Notes: a model not told the origin generated them from the sequence alone. Positions 1 through 6,529 are shown, counted from the first letter of the stretch. The stretch: 12,645 bases of DNA from Ectopseudomonas composti (GCA_946886245.1 CAMPIF010000072.1:1-12645); one strand, 5' to 3'. Numbers and translations are program-made.

Positions 1-100
1 CCCCCGCCCCCCCCCACCCCCCTACCCCCGCGCCGGCCCCACCCCCCCCTACACCCACAGCCGGGCGGGGGGCCCCCGGGGGGGAGTGGCTCGCACGCCA
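1..100. other. Low-complexity C/G tract, probable artefact at contig end
   Basis: The first 90 or so bases are nearly all runs of C and then runs of G, broken by single A or T bases. Nothing else in the window looks like this. Such a tract at the very start of a sequence, next to a tRNA with garbled bases, is best explained as low-quality sequence at a contig end. I see no gene or regulatory site in it. Confidence 0.75.
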
Positions 101-209
101 TTACATACTAGGCCGTCCAAATTTTTCCCTGAAAAATAACCGCCTCCCGCTTGGGCACAGAGCCCCCGCACACGGCACATGCGCAGGGGCAAGTAGTACG
201 AAACTGTCG

Positions 210-215
210 TACAAT
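210..215 (+). promoter_or_regulatory. Possible -10 box of the tRNA-Phe gene
   Basis: TACAAT matches five of six bases of the sigma-70 -10 box and lies 23 bases before the tRNA-like 5' end, a normal distance for a tRNA promoter. No good -35 box is visible 16 to 18 bases upstream. A small inverted repeat, GTACGA and TCGTAC, spans 196-212 and overlaps it. Sequence quality here is doubtful, so the call is weak. Confidence 0.3.
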
Positions 216-238
216 GTATTCCTTAACACGCAGCCAGA

Positions 239-306
239 GCCCAGACGGCGCGGGGCCTGAGGCTTTCATGGGTGTCTCGGCGGTTCGATTCCGTCCCTGG
301 GCACCA
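239..306 (+). tRNA. tRNA-Phe, garbled 5' and middle part
   Basis: The 3' third is a clean tRNA end: T-stem GGCGG, loop TTCGATT, stem CCGTC, then acceptor strand CCTGGGC, discriminator A and an encoded CCA at 304-306. Upstream, GCCCAGA at 239-245 pairs with the acceptor strand in six of seven positions. The total is 68 nt rather than 76, and no D-arm or anticodon arm can be folded. From memory, the 3' half and acceptor ends match Pseudomonas tRNA-Phe, which lies at this place in P. aeruginosa. The damage grows toward the contig end, so I favour sequencing or assembly error over a true pseudogene. The amino acid cannot be read from an anticodon here. Confidence 0.55.
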
Positions 307-322
307 CTGACATACGACAAAG

Positions 323-349
323 AGCCTCAGCCATGCGCTGGGGCTTTTT
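323..349 (+). terminator. Rho-independent terminator after tRNA-Phe
   Basis: AGCCTCAGC (323-331) pairs with GCTGGGGCT (337-345), nine pairs with one T-G wobble, around a CATGC loop. A run of five T follows directly. It begins 17 bases after the CCA end of the tRNA, where a stable-RNA terminator is expected. Confidence 0.8.
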
Positions 350-553
350 GCTTTCTGCCGCCGGCAATTTTCGTGTGCCATTGTTTCGCCTGCGCGACAA
401 GCAACTGTAACCAGGCGACACCTGCAACCCGGCGACCCTCTATCGCCCAGCAAACGGCTTGGCGGTCACGGAAACGCTATGCTAGCTTGGCCGCCAGCCA
501 GGACGGCCCGCCGTACGCCGGAGCGCATTCGAAGAAGAAGAGGACACCACCCC
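350..553. other. Intergenic region before the transporter operon
   Basis: There is no gene in these 204 bases. Apart from the candidate ArgR tandem I see no convincing sigma-70 promoter. The nearest combination is TTGGCG at 459-464 with TAGCTT at 483-488, an 18-base spacer and a TG extension, which is weak. Open frames through this stretch lack a ribosome binding site and known motifs. Confidence 0.5.
379..420 (-). promoter_or_regulatory. Candidate tandem ArgR half-sites upstream of the amino acid transporter
   Basis: Read on the minus strand, TGTCGC occurs at 420-415 and again at 399-394, exactly 21 bases apart. The known P. aeruginosa ArgR half-site is TGTCGC-N8-AA-N5, also 21 bases, used as direct tandem repeats. 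The second copy fits fully, with AA at 385-384; the first has AG in place of AA. The two half-sites abut with no gap. They lie 134-175 bases before the start of the ATPase gene of a basic amino acid importer. The consensus is recalled from the literature and binding is inferred. Confidence 0.55.
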
Positions 554-1327
554 ATGGCCGAGGCGACGCCCGCGCTGGAAATCCGCAACCTGCACAAGCG
601 CTACGGCGATCTCGAAGTGCTCAAGGGCATTTCCCTGACCGCCAAAGACGGCGACGTCATTTCCATTCTCGGTTCTTCCGGCTCCGGCAAGTCCACCTTC
701 CTGCGCTGCATCAATCTGCTGGAAAACCCGCACAAGGGTCAGATTTTCGTCGCTGGCGAGGAGCTCAAGCTCAAGGCCGCGAAGAACGGCGAGCTGATTG
801 CCGCCGACAACAGGCAGATCAACCGCCTGCGCAGCGAGATCGGTTTCGTCTTCCAGAATTTCAATCTGTGGCCGCACATGAGCGTGCTCGACAACATCAT
901 CGAGGCGCCGCGCCGCGTACTCGGCCAGAGCAAGGCCGAAGCCATCGAGGTGGCCGAAGCGCTGCTGGCCAAGGTCGGTATCGCCGACAAACGTCACGTC
1001 TACCCCAACCAGCTTTCCGGCGGCCAGCAGCAACGCGCGGCCATCGCCCGCACCCTGGCCATGCAGCCGAAGGTGATCCTGTTCGACGAGCCGACTTCGG
1101 CGCTCGACCCGGAGATGGTACAAGAAGTGCTTAATGTGATTCGCGCGCTTGCCGACGAGGGTCGCACCATGCTGCTGGTGACCCATGAAATGAGTTTCGC
1201 TCGCCAGGTTTCCAGCGAGGTGGTGTTTCTCCACCAGGGCCTGGTCGAGGAACAGGGGCCACCCGCCCAGGTGTTTGACAACCCGAACTCGGCACGCTGT
1301 AAACAATTCATGTCCAGCAATCGCTAA
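554..1327 (+). CDS. hisP: Basic amino acid ABC transporter, ATP-binding subunit (HisP family)
   Basis: This is the 257-residue ATPase of a polar or basic amino acid importer. It hydrolyses ATP on the inner face of the membrane to drive uptake. Visible motifs are Walker A GSSGSGKST (40-48), the Q-loop in FVFQNFNLWPHM, signature LSGGQQQR (154-161), Walker B VILFDEP (174-180) and the switch histidine H211 in LLVTHEM. Length and sequence fit HisP, AotP and ArtP; the exact substrate cannot be told from the ATPase. I chose the ATG at 554 because AGGA lies nine bases upstream and the protein then starts as the family does. An in-frame ATG at 479 would add 25 arginine- and proline-rich residues unlike the family. 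It is first in a four-gene operon, 15 bases before the binding-protein gene. Confidence 0.93.
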   Translation: MAEATPALEIRNLHKRYGDLEVLKGISLTAKDGDVISILGSSGSGKSTFLRCINLLENPHKGQIFVAGEELKLKAAKNGELIAADNRQINRLRSEIGFVFQNFNLWPHMSVLDNIIEAPRRVLGQSKAEAIEVAEALLAKVGIADKRHVYPNQLSGGQQQRAAIARTLAMQPKVILFDEPTSALDPEMVQEVLNVIRALADEGRTMLLVTHEMSFARQVSSEVVFLHQGLVEEQGPPAQVFDNPNSARCKQFMSSNR

Positions 1328-1342
1328 CACGGAGCAACATGC

Positions 1343-2095
1343 ATGCAGAACTATAAGAAGATCCTGCTGGCCGCAGCCGCTACCCTGGCTTTCGGCACCA
1401 GCGCTGTCGCAGCTGACAAACTGAAACTCGGCACCGAAGGCGCCTACCCGCCCTTCAACCTGATCGACGCCAGTGGCAAGGTCACCGGCTTCGACGTGGA
1501 AATCGGCCAGGCGCTGTGCGCCAAGATGCAGGCCGAATGCGAAGTGGTCACCTCCGACTGGGATGGCATCATCCCGGCCCTGAACGCCAAGAAATTCGAC
1601 TTCCTGATCGCGTCGATGTCGATCACCGAAGAGCGTCAGGCCGCGGTCGATTTCACCGAGCCGTACTACACCAACAAGCTGCAGTTCATCGCCCCTAAGA
1701 CCAGCGACTTCAAGACCGATGCCGGCAGCCTCAAAGGCAAGGTGATCGGTGCGCAGCGCGCCACCATCGCCGGCACCTGGCTGGAAGACAACCTGGACAA
1801 GGTGGTCGACATCAAGCTGTACGACACCCAGGAAAACGCCTACCTCGACCTGGCTTCCGGCCGTCTCGATGGCGTGCTGGCCGACACCTTCGTCAACTGG
1901 GAATGGCTCAAGAGCGACGCCGGCAAGGACTTCGAGTTCAAGGGCGACCCGGTATTCGACAACGACAAGATCGGCATTGCCGTGCGCAAGGGCGACCCGC
2001 TGCGCGAGAAGCTGAACACCGCTCTGCAGGCCATCATCGAAGACGGCACCTACAAGCAGATCAACGACAAGTACTTCCCGTTCAGCATCTATTGA
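1343..2095 (+). CDS. Periplasmic basic amino acid-binding protein (LAO/HisJ family)
   Basis: This is a 250-residue solute-binding protein that captures an amino acid in the periplasm and delivers it to the permease pair. A signal peptide is plain: KK at 5-6, a hydrophobic stretch at 7-19 and cleavage after AVA at about residue 23. The mature start DKLKLGTEGAYPPFNLID is typical of family 3 binding proteins. Cys59 and Cys66 match the spacing of the disulfide in lysine/arginine/ornithine-binding proteins. The ligand-region motifs IASMSITEER and AVDFTEPYY are present, and the C-terminal DGTYKQINDKYFPF is standard. The start at 1343 has GGAG eight bases upstream. Lysine, arginine, ornithine and histidine are all possible ligands; the candidate ArgR sites favour arginine or ornithine. 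Confidence 0.92.
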   Translation: MQNYKKILLAAAATLAFGTSAVAADKLKLGTEGAYPPFNLIDASGKVTGFDVEIGQALCAKMQAECEVVTSDWDGIIPALNAKKFDFLIASMSITEERQAAVDFTEPYYTNKLQFIAPKTSDFKTDAGSLKGKVIGAQRATIAGTWLEDNLDKVVDIKLYDTQENAYLDLASGRLDGVLADTFVNWEWLKSDAGKDFEFKGDPVFDNDKIGIAVRKGDPLREKLNTALQAIIEDGTYKQINDKYFPFSIY

Positions 2096-2104
2096 TGACC
2101 TGAA

Positions 2105-2137
2105 GGCACTGCGCCGCCCATTGGGCGGCGCAGTGCC
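2105..2137 (+). repeat. Perfect 15-bp hairpin between binding-protein and permease genes
   Basis: Bases 2105-2119 and 2123-2137 are perfect reverse complements around the three-base loop ATT. The hairpin begins ten bases after the binding-protein stop codon and ends eleven before the permease start. No T-run follows, so it is not a standard terminator. A hairpin here fits 3'-end protection of the upstream message, letting the binding protein outnumber the permeases, as known for the REP element between hisJ and hisQ in Salmonella. Some transcription stop is also possible. Confidence 0.85.
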
Positions 2138-2148
2138 CGAGCCCTCCG

Positions 2149-2844
2149 ATGATTTTCGAACTCCACGGATTCGGCCCCGCCCTGGCCGCCGGCACCCTGA
2201 TGACCATCCAACTGGCGCTGTCCGCGCTGGCTGTAGGTCTGGTGCTTGGCCTGCTCGGCGCGCTGGCCAAGACTTCGCCGTACAAGCCGCTGCAGTGGCT
2301 CGGCGGCAGCTATTCCACCCTCGTGCGCGGCGTGCCCGAACTGCTCTGGGTGCTGCTGATCTATTTCGGCACGGTTGGCCTGATGCGCAGCCTGGCCGAC
2401 CTGCTCGGCGTCGAGAGCCTCGAACTCTCCGCCTTCGCTGCGGGCACCATCGCCCTCGGCCTGTGTTTCGGCGCCTACGCCACCGAGGTGTTCCGTGGCG
2501 CCATCCTGGCCATACCCAAGGGCCACCGCGAAGCCGGTCTGGCGCTCGGCATGTCCAAGGCGCGCATTCTCTGGAAGCTGATCCTGCCACAGATGTGGCG
2601 CATCGCCCTGCCCGGCCTGGGCAACCTGTTCATGATTCTGATGAAGGACACCGCGCTGGTGTCGGTGATCGGCCTGGAGGAAATCATGCGCCGCTCGCAG
2701 ATTGCGGTGACCGCCAGCAAGGAGCCCTTCACCTTCTATATGGTCGCAGCCTTCATTTATCTGGGCCTGACCGTTCTCGCCATGATCGGCCTGTATTTCC
2801 TCGAGAAGCGCGCCAGTCGTGGCTTCGTCCGGAGCGCCTCATGA
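2149..2844 (+). CDS. hisQ: Amino acid ABC transporter permease (HisQ type)
   Basis: This 231-residue inner-membrane protein forms one half of the translocation channel. It is strongly hydrophobic, with about five membrane segments, beginning with LMTIQLALSALAVGLVLGLL. The cytoplasmic coupling loop that contacts the ATPase is visible at about 113-150, with GAILAIPKGHREAGLALGMS and a following ILPQ. The motif TLVRGVPELL in the first third is typical of HisQ. The start at 2149 aligns with the HisQ N-terminus, but no Shine-Dalgarno sequence precedes it. The gene follows directly on the 15-bp hairpin, so weak initiation may hold the permease level below that of the binding protein. Its stop overlaps the next start by four bases (ATGA). 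Confidence 0.92.
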   Translation: MIFELHGFGPALAAGTLMTIQLALSALAVGLVLGLLGALAKTSPYKPLQWLGGSYSTLVRGVPELLWVLLIYFGTVGLMRSLADLLGVESLELSAFAAGTIALGLCFGAYATEVFRGAILAIPKGHREAGLALGMSKARILWKLILPQMWRIALPGLGNLFMILMKDTALVSVIGLEEIMRRSQIAVTASKEPFTFYMVAAFIYLGLTVLAMIGLYFLEKRASRGFVRSAS

Positions 2845-3611
2845 GAAAGAACGCTGCTATCGTCGCCTGGCTCGCAGCAGGCCTTCTCGTCGCTTACGCG
2901 CTTTGGTCGAGCCTTTCCAGCCTGAACTGGACCGTTATCATCAAGTGGCTGCCGCGCCTGTCCGAAGGCGCGCTGCTGACCCTGGAACTGGTGGCCATCG
3001 CGGTCGTCGCCGGCCTGATTCTCGCCCTGCCGATGGGCATCGCCCGCGCGTCCAAGCACTGGTACGTGCGCGCCCTGCCCTATGGCTACATATTCTTCTT
3101 CCGTGGCACACCACTGCTGGTGCAGCTGTTTCTGGTCTACTACGGCCTGGCGCAATTCGACGCCGTGCGCCAGGGCCCACTCTGGCCCTACCTGCGCTCA
3201 CCGTACTGGTGCGCGATCATCACCATGACCCTGCACACCGCCGCCTATATCGCCGAGATCCTGCGCGGCGCCATTCAGGCCGTACCGCCCGGTGAAGTGG
3301 AAGCAGCCCGCGCACTGGGCATGTCGCGGGCCAAGACCATGTTCTACATCGTCCTGCCGCGTGCAGCACGCATCGGCCTGCCGGCCTACAGCAACGAAGT
3401 GATCCTGATGCTCAAGGCCAGCGCCCTGGCCAGCACCGTGACGCTGCTCGAGCTGACCGGCATGGCGCGCACCATCATCGCCCGCACCTACCTGCCGGTT
3501 GAGATCTTCTTTGCCGCAGGCCTGTTCTACCTGGTCATTGCCTTCGTTCTGGTGCGCGCCTTCCGCCTGCTGGAACGCTGGCTGCGCGTCGACGCCTGCC
3601 AGGGTCGCTAA
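2841..3611 (+). CDS. hisM: Amino acid ABC transporter permease (HisM type)
   Basis: This is a 256-residue inner-membrane protein, the partner of the preceding permease. An N-terminal membrane segment (AAIVAWLAAGLLVAYALW) is followed by a typical permease domain starting near EGALLTLELVAIAVVAGL. The motif FFFRGTPLLVQLFLVYYGL is diagnostic of the HisM/ArtM/GlnP group. The coupling loop runs from about E139, with GAIQAVPPGEVEAARALGMS. The start at 2841 overlaps the upstream stop (ATGA) and has GGAG six bases before it. A much longer open frame extends upstream in the same phase, but it covers the hisQ-type gene and is not coding. This is the last gene of the transporter operon. Confidence 0.92.
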   Translation: MRKNAAIVAWLAAGLLVAYALWSSLSSLNWTVIIKWLPRLSEGALLTLELVAIAVVAGLILALPMGIARASKHWYVRALPYGYIFFFRGTPLLVQLFLVYYGLAQFDAVRQGPLWPYLRSPYWCAIITMTLHTAAYIAEILRGAIQAVPPGEVEAARALGMSRAKTMFYIVLPRAARIGLPAYSNEVILMLKASALASTVTLLELTGMARTIIARTYLPVEIFFAAGLFYLVIAFVLVRAFRLLERWLRVDACQGR

Positions 3612-3614
3612 GCC

Positions 3615-3642
3615 AACCGGGTGGCCACTTGGCAGCCCGGTT
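3615..3642 (+). terminator. Imperfect hairpin after the transporter operon
   Basis: AACCGGG (3615-3621) pairs with CCCGGTT (3636-3642), and GCCA (3624-3627) with TGGC (3630-3633), with a T-G wobble and one G-A mismatch between, around a two-base loop. It begins four bases after the permease stop codon. Only TT follows, so it may stabilise RNA or attenuate rather than terminate. Confidence 0.35.
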
Positions 3643-3653
3643 CAACCCGACGC

Positions 3654-4877
3654 ATGAGCGCCATGTCCGAGCCCTTCCTTACCTCTGGCGATCTGCTCGC
3701 CCGCTTCCAGGCCCTGGACAGCTTTCTTCTGCAGCATCAGGCGCTGTGGCGCCCACGGCCGTACCATCACCTGCAACTGCCCTGGGAAGCAGAGCTGGCG
3801 GCTCTTGCTACCTGGCTACGCAGCCGCTCCCTGGAACAGGCTGAGGCCAGCGACAACAGCCCCTTCGCACTCTCTGCACCAGCGCCCTTTCCCGACCTGG
3901 CCCGCCAGGCGCAGGCGCTTGGTCAGCTGGGCGAGATTCCGAGCCTGGACAGTCCACCACGCGCACACGCCTTGAGCGTCGATGTACCCGGCAGGAAGCT
4001 GGCGCAGATCCAGGCCTTTGCCCGTCACCTGCAGTTTCGCCAGCGCCCCACGCACTGGCTCGACTGGTGCTCCGGCAAGGGCCACCTCGGTCGCTGGCTG
4101 ACTCGGGATGATCAACACCTGACCTGCCTGGAATATGATCCGGCGCTGATCGAGTCCGGTAGCGCACTGAGCAAACGCCTTGGACTGGATGCCAAGCATG
4201 TACAGCAGGATGTGCTGGCCGATGACTGCAACGAACGCCTGACGAACGAACATACCCCGGTGGCCCTGCACGCCTGCGGCGACCTGCATGTACGCCTGCT
4301 GCAACTGGCCAGCCGCAACGGCTGCTCGCAACTGGCAGTCGCCCCCTGCTGCTACAACCGCATCGCCGGCATGCACTACCAGCCGCTGTCGGCAGCGGCG
4401 CAGGGCTCGGGCCTGCTGCTATCACGCGACGACCTCGGCCTGCCGCTGAGCGAAACCGTCACGGCTGGCGCCCGCGTGCGCAGACAGCGCAATCAGTCGA
4501 TGGCCTGGCGCCTGGCTTTCGATCTGCTGCAACGCCAGCTACGCGGCATCGATGACTACCTGCCAACGCCATCACTGCCCAGCGACTGGTTCAGCAAACC
4601 CTTCGCCAGCTTCTGTCATGACCTCGCCGCGCTGCGCGATGTGCCGTCGCCCGGTGAGCAGGACTGGCACGCGCTGGAAGCGCGCGGCTGGCAACGCCTG
4701 GCCGAAGTGCGCAATCTGGAACTGCTGCGCAACCTGTTCCGCCGGCCACTGGAACTCTGGCTGCTGCTCGACCGCGCCCTGTATCTGCAGGAACAGGGCT
4801 ACAAGGTGAAACTGGGGACCTTCTGTGATTACCAACTGAGCCCGCGCAACCTGCTACTGCTGGCCGAGCGCGCCTGA
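3654..4877 (+). CDS. SAM-dependent methyltransferase, METTL25-like (Methyltransf_32 type)
   Basis: This protein of about 407 residues has a Rossmann-type SAM-binding core in its middle. Motif I is DWCSGKGHLGR at 137-147, followed by the acidic CLEYDP stretch. LHACGD at 205-210 and APCCYN at 230-235 are features I associate with the Methyltransf_32 family, which includes eukaryotic METTL25 and GSTCD. The substrate is unknown to me; RNA, protein or a small molecule are all possible. N- and C-terminal regions of about 130 and 170 residues carry no motif I recognise. Two ATGs, 3654 and 3663, could start it and neither has a clear ribosome binding site. A GTG at 3621 lies inside the upstream hairpin and is unlikely. 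It lies 42 bases after the permease gene and may be read from the same transcript, but its function seems unrelated. Confidence 0.8.
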   Translation: MSAMSEPFLTSGDLLARFQALDSFLLQHQALWRPRPYHHLQLPWEAELAALATWLRSRSLEQAEASDNSPFALSAPAPFPDLARQAQALGQLGEIPSLDSPPRAHALSVDVPGRKLAQIQAFARHLQFRQRPTHWLDWCSGKGHLGRWLTRDDQHLTCLEYDPALIESGSALSKRLGLDAKHVQQDVLADDCNERLTNEHTPVALHACGDLHVRLLQLASRNGCSQLAVAPCCYNRIAGMHYQPLSAAAQGSGLLLSRDDLGLPLSETVTAGARVRRQRNQSMAWRLAFDLLQRQLRGIDDYLPTPSLPSDWFSKPFASFCHDLAALRDVPSPGEQDWHALEARGWQRLAEVRNLELLRNLFRRPLELWLLLDRALYLQEQGYKVKLGTFCDYQLSPRNLLLLAERA

Positions 4878-4892
4878 GTTGCACACAGAAGC

Positions 4893-4901
4893 TGTGGATA
4901 A
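4893..4901 (-). promoter_or_regulatory. DnaA box match
   Basis: TGTGGATAA on the plus strand is TTATCCACA on the minus strand, the strongest form of the DnaA box. It lies 15 bases after the methyltransferase stop codon. Binding is inferred from sequence only. Confidence 0.55.
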
Positions 4902-5070
4902 CTCTGTTGATCCTTTCTGGGCAAATGCTGCAAAGCCACTTGGGAATTGCCTCGCAGACATCTGATCATTTTTCGAACAACCTTCGAAGTCTCAGTAAAA
5001 ACAATGACTTGCGAAAAACCGTGAGCGAATGCACAGAGTCGGTGCGCAGCTATCGGATACGCCTTCTCTT

Positions 5071-5079
5071 TGTGCATAA
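5071..5079 (-). promoter_or_regulatory. DnaA box match
   Basis: TGTGCATAA on the plus strand is TTATGCACA on the minus strand, fitting the TTATNCACA DnaA consensus. It has the same orientation as the box 178 bases upstream. A poorer match, GAATGCACA with two mismatches, lies between them at 5027-5035. Confidence 0.45.
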
Positions 5080-5129
5080 GCCGAAAGCTGCTGATAGCCG
5101 AGCCCGAAAAAACCTGGCTCGAAGGTGGC

Positions 5130-5157
5130 TTTACTCAGGCTGACGAATGGATATAAT
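5130..5157 (+). promoter_or_regulatory. Sigma-70 promoter of tRNA-Thr
   Basis: A perfect -10 box TATAAT (5152-5157) lies 16 bases after TTTACT (5130-5135), which matches four of six -35 bases. Transcription should start near 5164, eight or so bases before the tRNA. The bases after the -10 box, GGCGGCCC, form a GC-rich discriminator, the usual mark of stable-RNA promoters under stringent (ppGpp) control. Confidence 0.75.
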
Positions 5158-5171
5158 GGCGGCCCTTCAGT

Positions 5172-5247
<76 letters not shown>

Positions 5248-5258
5248 TCTAATATCAG

Positions 5259-5284
5259 GGCCTGCTTTCATGCAGGCCTTTTTT
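5259..5284 (+). terminator. Rho-independent terminator of tRNA-Thr
   Basis: GGCCTGC (5259-5265) pairs perfectly with GCAGGCC (5272-5278) around the loop TTTCAT, and six T follow at 5279-5284. It starts 12 bases after the tRNA CCA end and should separate the tRNA from the rml genes. Confidence 0.93.
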
Positions 5285-5380
5285 GTTTTTGCTTCTGCCC
5301 ATATCCGTCGCTTGTTCATTGCACTTACCGCACTCGGCTCGTGGGTATGGCGAAAGGTTACATAGCGAGGTTATGAGCAG

Positions 5381-6442
5381 ATGCGCATTCTTATTACCGG
5401 CGGTGCCGGCTTCATCGGTTCGGCTCTGATTCGCCATCTGATCCAAAGTACCGAGCATGAAGTACTCAACCTCGACAAGTTGACCTACGCCGGCAACCTG
5501 GAATCGCTCACCCCCGTCGATGGCAACCCGCGCTACCGCTTCGTCCAGGCGGATATCGCCGACAGCCCTGTGGTTGCGCAGACGCTGGCCGAGTTCCAGC
5601 CCGACGCCATCATGCACCTGGCCGCCGAGTCCCACGTCGACCGCTCCATCGATGGCCCAGCGGCCTTTATCCAGACCAATATCGTCGGCACCTACAGCCT
5701 GCTGGAAAGCACCCGCGCCTATTGGCTCGGCCTGAGCGCCGAGCGCAAGGCAGCCTTTCGCTTCCATCACATTTCCACCGACGAGGTATACGGCGACCTG
5801 CACGGCGTCGACGATCTCTTCACCGAAACCACGCCCTACGCGCCCAGCTCGCCTTACTCCGCGAGCAAGGCGGCGTCCGACCATCTGGTGCGCGCCTGGC
5901 AGCGCACCTATGGGCTGCCGGTGCTGATCACCAACTGCTCGAACAATTACGGCCCGTATCACTTCCCTGAAAAGCTGATCCCGCTGATGATCCTCAACGC
6001 GCTGGCGGGCAAACCGCTGCCGGTGTACGGCAACGGTCAGCAGGTACGCGACTGGCTGTACGTGGAAGATCACGCGCGCGCCCTGCTCAAGGTGGTCAGC
6101 GAAGGTCAGGTCGGCGAGACCTACAACATCGGCGGGCACAACGAGCAGAAGAATCTCGACGTGGTGCAAGCCATCTGCGCACTGCTGGAAGAGCTGGCAC
6201 CGCAGAAGCCGGCTGGTATCGCACACTATGAAGACCTCATCACCTACGTGCAGGATCGCCCAGGCCACGACCTGCGCTACGCCATCGACGCCGGCAAGAT
6301 CGAGCGCGAGCTGGGCTGGGTGCCGCAGGAAACGTTCGAAACCGGGCTGCGCAAGACCGTGCAGTGGTATCTGGACAATCTCGACTGGTGCCGCCGCGTG
6401 CAAGATGGCAGCTATCAGGGCCAGCGACTCGGCGCCCTCTAG
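5381..6442 (+). CDS. rmlB: dTDP-glucose 4,6-dehydratase
   Basis: RmlB (RfbB) is the second enzyme of dTDP-L-rhamnose synthesis. It converts dTDP-glucose to dTDP-4-keto-6-deoxyglucose using bound NAD in the cytoplasm. The 353-residue length is normal. The NAD-binding GGAGFIG is at 7-13, the Thr-Asp-Glu catalytic set lies in STDEVYG at 132-138, and the short-chain dehydrogenase pair Y159/K163 lies in SPYSASK. The [19 protein letters not shown] block is typical of the family. The start at 5381 gives the canonical [17 protein letters not shown] lies ten bases upstream. An ATG at 5373 is out of frame. No convincing promoter is seen between the tRNA-Thr terminator and the gene. Unlike the genes that follow, it is separated from rmlA by 87 bases holding a REPIN-like repeat. 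Confidence 0.96.
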   Translation: MRILITGGAGFIGSALIRHLIQSTEHEVLNLDKLTYAGNLESLTPVDGNPRYRFVQADIADSPVVAQTLAEFQPDAIMHLAAESHVDRSIDGPAAFIQTNIVGTYSLLESTRAYWLGLSAERKAAFRFHHISTDEVYGDLHGVDDLFTETTPYAPSSPYSASKAASDHLVRAWQRTYGLPVLITNCSNNYGPYHFPEKLIPLMILNALAGKPLPVYGNGQQVRDWLYVEDHARALLKVVSEGQVGETYNIGGHNEQKNLDVVQAICALLEELAPQKPAGIAHYEDLITYVQDRPGHDLRYAIDAGKIERELGWVPQETFETGLRKTVQWYLDNLDWCRRVQDGSYQGQRLGAL

Positions 6443-6451
6443 CGTTCAAGA

Positions 6452-6506
6452 CGTAGGGCGGGTGCAACCCGCCAGCCAGGCAGCGGCGGATTGCACCCGC
6501 CCTACG
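6452..6506 (+). repeat. REPIN-like inverted repeat between rmlB and rmlA
   Basis: Two 22-base arms, 6452-6473 and 6485-6506, are reverse complements with one mismatch (C6468 against A6490), around an 11-base centre. Each begins or ends with the core GTAGGGCGGGTGCA or its complement. The left arm alone also folds, with GGCGGGT and ACCCGCC around GCA. This is the form of a REPIN, two REP units in inverted order. I recall GTAGGGCGGGTGCAACCCGCC-type units as common dispersed repeats in Pseudomonas and relatives. It could stabilise or cut the rml message, or simply be a mobile repeat mobilised by a RAYT transposase elsewhere in the genome. Confidence 0.85.
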
Positions 6507-6529
6507 CATCGACAAGGAACACGGAAAAC

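Larger units (their letters stand above)
4878..5171. other. Non-coding stretch with two DnaA-box matches before tRNA-Thr
   Basis: These 294 bases are visibly richer in A and T than the flanking genes. The open frame that crosses them (4907-5143) would need a TTG start, has no ribosome binding site and encodes nothing recognisable. The stretch holds two perfect DnaA-box matches at 4893-4901 and 5071-5079. It also holds an inverted repeat CGAGCC/GGCTCG at 5099-5121 with an A-rich loop, just upstream of the tRNA promoter. Confidence 0.6.

Noticed and set aside
1339..1356. ATG at 1339, just before the binding-protein start
   Set aside because: It gives only five codons before a stop. The ATG at 1343 has better spacing from GGAG and leads into a signal peptide.
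482..2590. A 702-codon open frame on the minus strand opposite the transporter genes
   Set aside because: It lies opposite three well-supported genes, has no recognisable domain, and long antisense frames are common in GC-rich Pseudomonas DNA.
3621..3653. GTG start for the methyltransferase
   Set aside because: It lies inside a hairpin directly after the permease gene, has no ribosome binding site, and adds residues without family resemblance.
4907..5143. Small open frame between the methyltransferase and tRNA-Thr
   Set aside because: It needs a TTG start, lacks a ribosome binding site, and overlaps the tRNA-Thr promoter region; the translation shows no motif.
5312..5351. Possible sigma-70 promoter for rmlB (TTGTTC or TTGCAC with TATGGC)
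   Set aside because: Spacing is wrong or the -10 box matches only three of six bases.
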